Below are positions 23,461-31,232 of a DNA stretch of 64,000 bases, piece after piece. Source of the DNA: Anoxybacillus tepidamans PS2 (GTDB taxonomy: Bacteria; Bacillota; Bacilli; Bacillales; Anoxybacillaceae); contig NZ_JHVN01000006.1 of the NCBI RefSeq assembly GCF_000620165.1, positions 62,001-126,000 of the forward strand, in the 5' to 3' direction. Position 1 is the first letter of the stretch. Every line of letters begins with the position of its first letter. The translations under genes were made by a program, and so were the position numbers. The notes below the pieces were generated by a model. The model was not told where the DNA came from. It ran no database searches and saw only the letters and a program-made list of their open reading frames with translations.

Positions 23461-25432
23461 CGGAACAGTACTATGGACGCCAACGGAAGAGCAAATTCAA
23501 CAATCGACGGTTCAACGCTACATGAATTGGCTGAAGGAGAAGAAAGGTCTCGACTTCAAAACGCATCGCCAATTATGGTCATGGTCGGTCGAGCGGTTGG
23601 AGGAGTTTTGGGAAACAGTATGGGAGTATTGCGATGTGCAGTCATCGACTCCTTATGCATGCGTGCTTGAAAAGCGAAACATGCCTGGAGCGAAATGGTT
23701 TCCAGGGGCGCACCTCAATTATGCGGAACATGTTTTTCGCAACGCTCAAGAGGAAAAGCCGGCCCTTCTTTTTCGCTCGGAGCGCATCCCATATCGGGAA
23801 GTAACATGGAAAGAGCTTAAAGAACAGACAGCGGCAGTAGCGAGCGCGCTGAAAAAATTAGGAGTGAAGCAGGGCGACCGGGTCGTTGCCTACATGCCGA
23901 ACATTCCGGAAACCGTCATCGCCTTTTTAGCGTGTGCGAGCATCGGAGCAATTTGGTCGAGCTGCTCTCCGGATTTCGGTGCCAACAGCGTGATTGACCG
24001 CTTCCAGCAAATTGAGCCGACCGTGCTCATCGCTGTCGACGGCTGCCAATATAACGGAAAAACGTTTGATAAACGCTCGGTCGTGGACGAGCTGCGCGAA
24101 AAATTGCCGACGTTGAAAAAGACGATTCTCGTGCCGTATTTAAACGAACAAATCGAAGCGCCGGACGATTCAGTGCTGTTATGGAACGATATCATCCAAG
24201 AGAAAAGCGAGCTTTCGTATGAACACGTTCCGTTTGACCACCCGCTTTGGATTTTATATTCGTCCGGAACAACAGGATTGCCGAAGCCAATTGTTCAAGG
24301 ACATGGCGGCATTTTGCTTGAGCATTTAAAAATCTTAATGATCGAGCAAAATATAACGAGCGACAGCACGTTTTTCTGGTTTACGACGACGGGATGGATG
24401 ATGTGGAATTTCTTAATTGGAGGGCTGTTAGTTGGAGCGAAAGTTGTTCTTTACGACGGAAGCCCTACATATCCGGACGGGCGCGTGTTGTGGGAGCTGG
24501 CCGAGCGGGCGAAAGTGACGCATTTCGGGACGAGCGCCGCGTTTATTAACGTCTGCATGAAGCTTGGCATCAGCCCGAAAGAAATGTACGACTTTTCTCA
24601 TTTACAAGCCGTTCTATCGACTGGATCACCGCTGACGACAGAAGGATTTGCCTGGGTGTATGAGCATGTAAAAGAAGATGTTTGGCTTGTATCGTGCAGC
24701 GGCGGTACGGATGTGTGCACCGCTTTCGTCGGCGGCTCGCCGATCTTGCCGGTTCGGGCAGGAATGCTGCAATGCCGCGCGCTTGGTGCGAGCGTGCAGG
24801 CGTTTGACGAAAACGGCAAGCCGCTTACGGATGAAGTCGGAGAGTTAGTAATAACCGCTCCAATGCCATCGATGCCGCTCTTTTTCTGGAACGATGAGAA
24901 TTACAAGCGTTATACTGACAGCTATTTCGACACATATCCAGGCATTTGGAAACATGGCGATTGGATTAAAATCGACGAACAAGGAAGCTGCGTCATTTAC
25001 GGTCGTTCCGACTCGACGATCAACCGCGCTGGCGTCCGCATGGGAACGAGCGAAATTTACCGGGCAGTGGAAACGGTCGACGGCGTGCTCGAAAGCTTGA
25101 TTATCGACTTAGAATTAATGGGTCGGCAGTCATTTATGCCGCTATTTGTTGTGTTGCAGCCGGGGGCGACGCTTGATGACGATTTGAAAAACCAAATTCA
25201 AGAAGCAATTAAAACAAAAGTGTCGCCGCGTTTTGTTCCGGATGAAATTTATCAGGTAGAGCAAATCCCGAAAACGCTGAACGGCAAGAAAATGGAAATC
25301 CCGATCCGGAAAATTTTATTAGGCTTCCCGCTTGAAAAGGCAGTGAATGTCGGCTCCATGGCCAATCCAGATTCGCTTGCGTTCTTTGTCGAGCTGGCGA
25401 AAAAGTTGGGGAGCCCGATGTTGAACGGATAA
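23444..25432 (+). CDS. aacS: Acetoacetate-CoA ligase
   Basis: The 662-residue AMP-forming ligase activates acetoacetate to acetoacetyl-CoA. Length and sequence fit acetoacetyl-CoA synthetase rather than acetyl-CoA synthetase: an N-terminal ACS-type cap (FWETVWEYCDV, PGAKWFPGAHLNYAEHVF), the P-loop-like YSSGTTGLPKPIVQGHGG, FWFTTTGWMMWN, and GRSDSTINRAGVRMGTSEIYRAVE. The C-terminal lysine motif is PKTLNGKKMEIPIRK. Only a weak AGGGA precedes the ATG; see the leader ORF. A sequence close to the CcpA cre consensus (TGAAAGCGGTTGCT, 23445-23458) lies on the start codon. A strong terminator follows. Confidence 0.9.
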   Translation: MKAVADGTVLWTPTEEQIQQSTVQRYMNWLKEKKGLDFKTHRQLWSWSVERLEEFWETVWEYCDVQSSTPYACVLEKRNMPGAKWFPGAHLNYAEHVFRNAQEEKPALLFRSERIPYREVTWKELKEQTAAVASALKKLGVKQGDRVVAYMPNIPETVIAFLACASIGAIWSSCSPDFGANSVIDRFQQIEPTVLIAVDGCQYNGKTFDKRSVVDELREKLPTLKKTILVPYLNEQIEAPDDSVLLWNDIIQEKSELSYEHVPFDHPLWILYSSGTTGLPKPIVQGHGGILLEHLKILMIEQNITSDSTFFWFTTTGWMMWNFLIGGLLVGAKVVLYDGSPTYPDGRVLWELAERAKVTHFGTSAAFINVCMKLGISPKEMYDFSHLQAVLSTGSPLTTEGFAWVYEHVKEDVWLVSCSGGTDVCTAFVGGSPILPVRAGMLQCRALGASVQAFDENGKPLTDEVGELVITAPMPSMPLFFWNDENYKRYTDSYFDTYPGIWKHGDWIKIDEQGSCVIYGRSDSTINRAGVRMGTSEIYRAVETVDGVLESLIIDLELMGRQSFMPLFVVLQPGATLDDDLKNQIQEAIKTKVSPRFVPDEIYQVEQIPKTLNGKKMEIPIRKILLGFPLEKAVNVGSMANPDSLAFFVELAKKLGSPMLNG

Positions 25433-25454
25433 CGGGGATTATTCGCTATGAAGC

Positions 25455-25493
25455 AAACGAGGCTGTTGCTTTGCGGCAGCGGCCTCGTTTTTT
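25455..25493 (+). terminator. Intrinsic terminator of aacS
   Basis: AAACGAGGC and GCCTCGTTT form the outer stem with an inner GTTGC/GGCAGC extension, followed by six T. Confidence 0.9.
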
Positions 25494-25620
25494 ATTTCAT
25501 TTCTGTTAAAATTTCATGTTGATAATGTCAAAATGCTGAAGGAAACCTATTATTTTAGTTTTTTAATTGTTCTTGCACTAACCCGTCAATTGTTGAATAA
25601 ATGACCATTACTATTTATGG

Positions 25621-25675
25621 CAATTTATCATTGGAATGAATCATATTATTAATTACCATTCCAATGATAAATTAG
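25621..25675. repeat. Long inverted repeat at the 3' end of the reductase gene
   Basis: AATTTATCATTGGAATG (from 25622) is repeated inverted as CATTCCAATGATAAATT (to 25673), with an 18-base AT-rich spacer. The reductase stop codon (25649-25651) lies within it. There is no T tail, so termination is not assured. Confidence 0.6.
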
Positions 25676-26215
25676 TTGCACAACGCCAGAGGAGAACGTT
25701 CTTGTATTAACTAGTTTTAAATTCAATCTCTGCTTTATATCAATAAATAACGGTTTTCCTTCTCCCAAAATAACAGGGTGGACAGATAATCTAAATTCAT
25801 CAATAAGCCCTAAATTGATAAAAGTAGTAATAAGATTTGCTCCGCCATATAGCCAGATGTCTTTACCAGGTTCATTCTTTAGTTTTAATACTTCTTCCAA
25901 AATATTATCATTTATGAATGTCGCTTTGTCATCAGCCTCTTTTTGTGTTCTGGAAAACACATATTTTTTTTTGCTATGAATTAATTCCCAAATTTCTTTT
26001 TCAGCATCATCAGTAGTTTCTGGGGTAATTTGTCCCCATAAATCGTAGCTTTTTCTTCCATATAAAATAGTATCAATTTGGTTTAAGAAATTAATAAACT
26101 CCATCTCAGAGTCCATGATGCACCAATCAACTTCTCCATTTTTCCCTTCAATAAAACCATCTAAAGTAACTGCTAAATCTAAAATGATTCTTCTCTGTCT
26201 TACGTTATTTGACAT
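25649..26215 (-). CDS. Dihydrofolate reductase / RibD C-terminal family protein
   Basis: The 188-residue product has the RibD C-terminal fold signatures: RRIILDLAVTLDGFIEGKNGEVDW, TILYGRKSYDLWG, LKNEPGKDIWLYGGANLITTFINLGLIDEFRLSVHPVILGEGKPLF. Members use NADPH to reduce small substrates, some act as dihydrofolate-reductase-like enzymes; B. subtilis YyaP/YwjB are relatives. AAAAAGGAGGATGAG precedes the ATG. Its codons are clearly more AT-rich than those of the flanking genes, suggesting acquisition by transfer. Confidence 0.85.
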   Translation of the reverse strand: MSNNVRQRRIILDLAVTLDGFIEGKNGEVDWCIMDSEMEFINFLNQIDTILYGRKSYDLWGQITPETTDDAEKEIWELIHSKKKYVFSRTQKEADDKATFINDNILEEVLKLKNEPGKDIWLYGGANLITTFINLGLIDEFRLSVHPVILGEGKPLFIDIKQRLNLKLVNTRTFSSGVVQLIYHWNGN

Positions 26216-26583
26216 AACTCATCCTCCTTTTTATCATTTGGGTATTGTTTCTTCTTCCTTAATAATTCCATATTTCATTATTGACAGCATTTATTGCTGA
26301 AAAAGTGACTGAAGTTACTAAAAAGTCTCTCTCGTTTCATTAGTTAGACGCCCATCAACAGAAAATAAAGGTTTGACATGTTTAATCTATTGATATACTT
26401 GCTCTTTCTTTGTATGTGATGATTAGTCGATGTGTTTTAAGAAGTTGCTAAGCGCTTTGCTCAACTTAAGTTCTTTATACGAATATTTGTTCCTATCGGA
26501 TTATATCAAAAGTTCAGAGAAGGTTCAAATATCAACAGTTACCTTTAACAGAGTCTTTATTTATCTTTAAATTCCATTTTTTG
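26216..26583. other. AT-rich intergenic stretch, no gene
   Basis: About 370 bases between the divergent reductase and hydrolase genes. A TTGACA near 26373 lies 15 bases before TATACT, a weak promoter candidate. No open frame with a start signal is seen. Confidence 0.4.
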
Positions 26584-26612
26584 TTTACATATTTTTTAGC
26601 ATCTCCTATAAT
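26584..26612 (+). promoter_or_regulatory. Sigma-A promoter of the dienelactone hydrolase gene
   Basis: TTTACA (26584-26589) and TATAAT (26607-26612) are separated by exactly 17 bases. Confidence 0.75.
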
Positions 26613-26699
26613 GAACCGTGAAATGGAAGTGGATTGTGCGAAGAAACGGCAATGTGTCCTTGTCATTTTGGCGCGCTCGAGGGAGGGAACAAAGACTTT

Positions 26700-27311
26700 A
26701 TGTTGAAACATTGTAACGATTCAAATGTTGCTGTAGTCTTAATCCATGAAATCTACGGAATCAATGATCATATGAAATATGCAGCGCAAATGATTACTGC
26801 TCAAGGGTATGACGTCTATTGCCCTAATTTGCTCAATAGGGAAGCTTTCCATTACAATGATGAGAAAGAAGCTTATCAATATTTTCGAAATGAAATTGGA
26901 TTTGAACAGGCGAAACACCAAACTTTAAATTTAGCGCAATCCTTAAAACAGAAGTACGAAACTGTCGTGTTTTGGGGATACAGCGTCGGCGCCACTGTGG
27001 CATGGTTATGCTCTGAATATGATGGGATAGGGGATGCAGCAATCGGCTACTACGGTTCCCGAATTCGAGACTATACTGATTTGCGTCCAAAAATGTCTGT
27101 ACTTTTATTGTTTGCCGAACAAGAGCCATCGGTTGATGTCCATCAGCTGACGGAACGATTATCGTGCACATCGGGCGTGAACATCGAGATGGTGGAAGGC
27201 GCACACGGGTTTGCCGATCCTTTCTCGCGTTTTTATCACCCTGAATCGGAAAAAAGAGCGCTTGATTGGTCGTTCAAATTCATTGAAACGATTCGGACAG
27301 GCGAAAAATAA
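26700..27311 (+). CDS. Dienelactone hydrolase family protein
   Basis: The product of about 203 residues is an alpha/beta hydrolase of the dienelactone hydrolase family: VVLIHEIYGINDHMKYAAQM near the N-terminus and VEGAHGFADPFSRFY with the catalytic histidine near the C-terminus. The nucleophile elbow reads WGYSVGATVAW, with serine where dienelactone hydrolase itself has cysteine. Substrate is unknown. ATG 26700 follows GGGAGGGAAC at a slightly long distance. The frame stays open to a TTG at 26634, which lies only about 15 bases after the expected transcription start, so a longer protein with MCPCHFGALEGG is possible. Confidence 0.75.
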   Translation: MLKHCNDSNVAVVLIHEIYGINDHMKYAAQMITAQGYDVYCPNLLNREAFHYNDEKEAYQYFRNEIGFEQAKHQTLNLAQSLKQKYETVVFWGYSVGATVAWLCSEYDGIGDAAIGYYGSRIRDYTDLRPKMSVLLLFAEQEPSVDVHQLTERLSCTSGVNIEMVEGAHGFADPFSRFYHPESEKRALDWSFKFIETIRTGEK

Positions 27312-27381
27312 ACAGAGGAATTTTTAACGATTTACCGTTTCAGTGGAGTACATGATTAAAATAAGAAGGGGGATTCAAAGC

Positions 27382-28122
27382 ATGTACCAAGGAAAAGTCG
27401 TCGTCATTACCGGAGCGGCGGGAGGCATCGGACGCGGGCTGGTAAAAGCGTACGCGGAGCAAGGCGCAACGGTTGTCGCCACCGATCAAGCAAAAGAAGT
27501 GGAACGGATCGCAAGCCGGCTGCAAGCGGAAGGATATGATGTTCATCCGTACATATGCGATTTAAGTGTTCCAGCTGACATTGTGAAGATGTTCGGGCAA
27601 ATCGGGGAATCGTTTGGCCGAATGGATGTGCTCATTAACAACGCCGGGTTTGGCATTTTCGTTTCTCCATATGATCTCACAGTCGAACAATGGGATGATG
27701 TCATCAATACAAATTTGCGCGGCACGTTCCTTTGCTCGCGAGAAGCGGCGAAAATCATGCGGACGCATGGGGGAGGTGCGATCGTGAACATTTCTTCGAC
27801 GCGGGCGCTCATGTCGGAAGCGAACTCGGAGGCGTATGCGGCTTCTAAAGGCGGCATTTTGTCGTTGACGCACGCCTTGGCCGTTTCGCTTGGGCCGGAC
27901 CGGATTACGGTCAACGCCATCTGTCCAGGATGGATCGAAACGGGCGATTACGAGCAGCTTCGACCAGAAGACCACACCCAGCATCCATCCGGACGAGTCG
28001 GGAAACCGGAAGATATCGCCCGCGCTTGCTTGTATTTGACGAACCCTGATAATAATTTTGTCACGGGGATTCAATTGATTGTCGATGGCGGAATGACGCG
28101 GAAAATGATATACGTGGAGTAG
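27382..28122 (+). CDS. Short-chain dehydrogenase/reductase
   Basis: The 246-residue SDR oxidoreductase has the cofactor motif TGAAGGIGRG near residue 10, NNAGFG, the catalytic serine in ISSTRAL, YAASKGG with the Tyr-Lys pair, and the PGWIETGDY substrate loop. The C-terminus has NFVTGIQLIVDGGMTRKM, as in glucose dehydrogenase or 3-oxoacyl reductase-like SDRs. The substrate cannot be read. I chose ATG 27382 after GAAGGGGGA; the upstream in-frame start at 27343 has no ribosome site. Confidence 0.88.
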   Translation: MYQGKVVVITGAAGGIGRGLVKAYAEQGATVVATDQAKEVERIASRLQAEGYDVHPYICDLSVPADIVKMFGQIGESFGRMDVLINNAGFGIFVSPYDLTVEQWDDVINTNLRGTFLCSREAAKIMRTHGGGAIVNISSTRALMSEANSEAYAASKGGILSLTHALAVSLGPDRITVNAICPGWIETGDYEQLRPEDHTQHPSGRVGKPEDIARACLYLTNPDNNFVTGIQLIVDGGMTRKMIYVE

Positions 28123-28172
28123 AAGAATGTTGTCGGCATGGTTACAATCCTTTTATTTGTGGGGCGATTGTT

Positions 28173-28988
28173 ATGGGATTAATCACAAGTAAAGTAATGA
28201 TCATCTCTTTATGTTTGTTAGTTATTACAACGATTGAGACTTTAGCCTATTCAGCGCGGATTTCTGGGGCAAGGGTAAAGCTAATCGCAACCGCTATCTC
28301 TTTGTTTAGCACATTAGTAGTCGTTTCAAGATTATCAACAACGATTCAACAACCTTTAACGGCAAAACTCATTGCAGAAGCGCCAGAGATCAATAAGCTA
28401 GGTTTTATCGAGGAGCAGTACAGAATTTTAATTGCGGTGACATCCATTGGGGTTTTGCTGGGAATTTTTCTGTTTCCGACCTTTATCAACATCTTCTCAA
28501 GAGCGATCGTTCAATTGTCGAATCAACAAGGTTCGATGGTTACTTTATTCTTTAAGTTCTTTAATATAGCTGGGGTTAAAAAAGTTGTAAAATGTTTTAA
28601 ATTGCCGAGGTTTACCTATCTAAAAGGAATTACGTTCAAAACAATCCCTAAACGTCTTTTCATCATGAATATTATGATTTCAGCTATATTTACAACCGGT
28701 GTTCTCTCTTCAATATATGCTTCACTGTTAGTTCCGAACAATTATGCACAGACTGCGTTAATGTCATCTGGGATCATAAATGGAATAGCAACCATTTTGT
28801 TAACTTTATTTATTGACCCAAAAGCCTCCGTATTAGCAGATAAGGTCATGAAAAATCAAATTGATTACATTTATTTGAAAAGCTATTGTTTGACAATGGT
28901 TAGTTCCAAGTTTTTAGGTACCATCGTAGCGCAATTTTTATTTATTCCTGCTGCTTATTATGTGGCTTGGTTTGCCAAGTGGGTTTAA
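28173..28988 (+). CDS. amj: Lipid II flippase Amj
   Basis: The 271-residue polytopic membrane protein matches Amj (DUF2837, B. subtilis YdaH), the alternate lipid II flippase that can replace MurJ. Recognisable parts are the N-terminal TTIETLAYSARISGARVKLIATAISLF and VVSRLSTTIQQP, a conserved central PKRLFIMNIMISAIFTTGVLSS, and the end VSSKFLGTIVAQFLFIPAAYYVAW. In B. subtilis amj belongs to the sigma-M envelope-stress regulon; I do not see a clear ECF promoter here. Base use is more AT-rich than in neighbours. A strong terminator follows. Confidence 0.88.
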   Translation: MGLITSKVMIISLCLLVITTIETLAYSARISGARVKLIATAISLFSTLVVVSRLSTTIQQPLTAKLIAEAPEINKLGFIEEQYRILIAVTSIGVLLGIFLFPTFINIFSRAIVQLSNQQGSMVTLFFKFFNIAGVKKVVKCFKLPRFTYLKGITFKTIPKRLFIMNIMISAIFTTGVLSSIYASLLVPNNYAQTALMSSGIINGIATILLTLFIDPKASVLADKVMKNQIDYIYLKSYCLTMVSSKFLGTIVAQFLFIPAAYYVAWFAKWV

Positions 28989-29030
28989 GGGGATGTTGTT
29001 CCACTATCGGCGGTCTTCATTATAATAATA

Positions 29031-29069
29031 AAAAAGGGCATTACATTTTCGCTGTAATGTCCTTTTCTT
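29031..29069 (+). terminator. Intrinsic terminator of amj
   Basis: AAAAGG(G)CATTACA pairs with TGTAATG(T)CCTTTT across a short loop, followed by CTT. Confidence 0.85.
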
Positions 29070-29256
29070 ATAAGCGCTGAAAATTCCATTTAGAAAATAG
29101 CTGTTTTGAATATGGATCATGAGCAAAGCGGTATTCATCTACATTCCCCTAATCTTTTTGAGAAGCAAAGCATCGCAACCAATTTTATCATCATTTATGT
29201 AAAGTTTTGTAGGCAAAATCGCAACATATACGGTCCTACATATCTATTTTATTCGA

Positions 29257-29285
29257 TTGACTTTGACGTAAACGAAAATTAAAAT
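29257..29285 (+). promoter_or_regulatory. Promoter with a MerR-type operator in its spacer
   Basis: TTGACT (29257-29262) and TAAAAT (29280-29285) are 17 bases apart. The spacer is almost filled by TTGACGTAAACGAAAA (29263-29278), close to the palindrome TTTACGTAAACGTAAA known for LiuR-type MerR regulators of branched-chain and fatty acid degradation. The MerR gene starts 35 bases downstream, so autoregulation of the whole operon is expected. Confidence 0.65.
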
Positions 29286-29319
29286 GAAATTCAGAAAAAT
29301 AAAAATATAGGTGGACTCG

Positions 29320-29706
29320 ATGAACTTTTATACCATCTCCCAACTGTCGCAGGAATTCGACATTAGCACGCGAACGATTCGCTATTACGAAGAACGCGGG
29401 CTCATTGCGCCGATTCGCACTGAGTCGGGCCAGCGCTTGTACACGAAAAAAGATCGGGCTGTGTTGAAGCTTATTTTGCGCGGCAAGCGGTTTGGCTTCT
29501 CGCTTGAGGAAATTCATAAAATGATTTCGCTTTTTGACAAAGATCGCACCGGACGAAAGCAGCTTGAAAAAACGATTGAATACGGCGAGCAAAAGCTGAA
29601 GGAGGTGACGGAGCGGATTGACGATTTGCTGCAGCTGAAACATGAAATGGAAACGATTTTACAAGATTTCAAAACGAGATTGCGAGAAATGGAGGAAAGC
29701 GAATGA
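29320..29706 (+). CDS. MerR-family transcriptional regulator (LiuR-like)
   Basis: The 128-residue regulator has an N-terminal winged helix (FYTISQLSQEFDISTRTIRYYEERGLI) and a dimerisation coiled coil in the second half. It has no cysteines, so it does not sense metals in the classical MerR way. Its operon encodes acyl-CoA synthetase and acyl-CoA dehydrogenase, which fits a LiuR-like sensor of acyl-CoA metabolism. AGGTGG lies 5 bases before ATG 29320; GTG 29311 is within the ribosome site. The stop overlaps the next start as ATGA. Confidence 0.85.
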   Translation: MNFYTISQLSQEFDISTRTIRYYEERGLIAPIRTESGQRLYTKKDRAVLKLILRGKRFGFSLEEIHKMISLFDKDRTGRKQLEKTIEYGEQKLKEVTERIDDLLQLKHEMETILQDFKTRLREMEESE

Positions 29707-31232
29707 ACATTTCTGAACTCTTGGCGCGAAATGCGCGCAAATTTCCGGAAAAAATCGCGATCATCGATGGAGACACCCTTCTTTCGTACAAACAAGTCGA
29801 TGAGACGGTCAATCGCCTCGCTGCGTCGCTGCAAAGGCTCGGGCTGAAGCGGGGGGATAAAGCCGTTTTGTACATGCCAAACACGAAAGAATTTGTGTAT
29901 GCCTACTTTGCGGTTTTGCGCCTCGGAGCGATTGCCGTTCCGATCAACGCCCGGCTGACGGCTGAAGAAGTGCGCTATATTGTAGAGCATAGCGAAGCGA
30001 AAGCAGTGATTGCCCACGAATGGATTTATGAAGCGCTGTCGCCGCTTGTCCGCGATTTTGATCTTCTATGGATTAAAACCGGCGAGGCGAAAGACGGCTG
30101 GCGGTCGCTCGCGCAGCTCATCCATGACGGAAGCGCCGAGCCTGTTGTTTGTCCGCTTCAAGAAGACGATGAAGCGACGATTTTATATACATCCGGCACG
30201 ACAGGAAGGCCAAAGGGCGTCTTATTTACGTACCGCAACATTTTAGCAGTCGCCGTCATGATGGCGCTGGAAACGAAGTTGAATAAAAACAGCCGCTTGC
30301 TGCATATGATGCCGCTCAGTCACTCTGCACCGCTTCATTTATTTTTCATCGGCGGCATGTATGTTGGGGCCACTCATGTATTATCACCTACGTTTTCCCC
30401 GGAAGCGTTGCTTCAATTTGTCGAACAGCATCGCATTACCCACTTTTTCGGAGCACCTGTTGCCTACTTGCTTACTGCCAAACATCCGCGCCTTCACGAA
30501 TACGATCTTTCTTCTGTTGAGTATTGGACGTATGGCGGAGCGCCGCTGTCAGCTGAAGAAGTTCGATTTGTCGCCAAACAGTTTCGCACCGACCGCCTCA
30601 TGTGTTTATACGGCTTAACGGAAGCCGGACCAAACGGCACGTATTTGTCGCCGGAAGAGCATGCTGAAAAAGCGGGCAGCGTCGGCAAATGGGCCGCGCT
30701 CAACTGCGAAGTGAAAATCGTCGATGAACACGGCCAAGAAGTGCCGATTGGCGAAGTTGGCGAAATCGTGCTCGCTGGCGAAGGAACGATGAAAGGATAC
30801 TACAAAGACGAGGAAAAAACGTCGGAAACATTAAAAAACGGCTGGCTTTACACCGGCGATCTGGCGCGCCGCGATGAGGACGGCTACATTTGGATTGTCG
30901 ATCGGAAAAAAGATGTCATTATTTCCGGCGGGGTCAATGTCTATCCGAAAGAAGTGGAAGATGCGCTGCGAGCGCATCCTGATATTGTCGATGTCGCTGT
31001 TGTCGGCGTGCCGCATCCGGAATGGGGCGAGACGGTGAAGGCGTTCATCGTTGCCGCTAAGCCGATTGATAATCTTGCCGACGAGTGTAAAAGGTTTCTA
31101 GCAGGAAAGCTTGCCGACTATAAAATTCCGCGCCTGTACGAAGCGATTCCAGTTTTGCCGCGCAACGCGACCGGAAAAATATTAAAACAAGTGTTGAGGG
31201 GGAGAGGTCATGAAACAACTGCGCGAGGTTGA
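29703..31232 (+). CDS. AMP-dependent acyl-CoA synthetase
   Basis: The 509-residue ligase activates a carboxylic acid to its CoA ester. It has the P-loop-like YTSGTTGRPKGVLFTYRN, the YGGAPLS and YGLTEAGPNGT motifs, YTGDLARRDEDGYIWIVDRKKDVIISGG, and the C-terminal lysine motif PRNATGKILKQ. It is close to medium/long-chain fatty-acid CoA ligases; chain length cannot be read. The gene is translationally coupled to the MerR gene by ATGA and overlaps the dehydrogenase gene by 23 bases, so the three form one operon. Confidence 0.9.
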   Translation: MNISELLARNARKFPEKIAIIDGDTLLSYKQVDETVNRLAASLQRLGLKRGDKAVLYMPNTKEFVYAYFAVLRLGAIAVPINARLTAEEVRYIVEHSEAKAVIAHEWIYEALSPLVRDFDLLWIKTGEAKDGWRSLAQLIHDGSAEPVVCPLQEDDEATILYTSGTTGRPKGVLFTYRNILAVAVMMALETKLNKNSRLLHMMPLSHSAPLHLFFIGGMYVGATHVLSPTFSPEALLQFVEQHRITHFFGAPVAYLLTAKHPRLHEYDLSSVEYWTYGGAPLSAEEVRFVAKQFRTDRLMCLYGLTEAGPNGTYLSPEEHAEKAGSVGKWAALNCEVKIVDEHGQEVPIGEVGEIVLAGEGTMKGYYKDEEKTSETLKNGWLYTGDLARRDEDGYIWIVDRKKDVIISGGVNVYPKEVEDALRAHPDIVDVAVVGVPHPEWGETVKAFIVAAKPIDNLADECKRFLAGKLADYKIPRLYEAIPVLPRNATGKILKQVLRGRGHETTARG

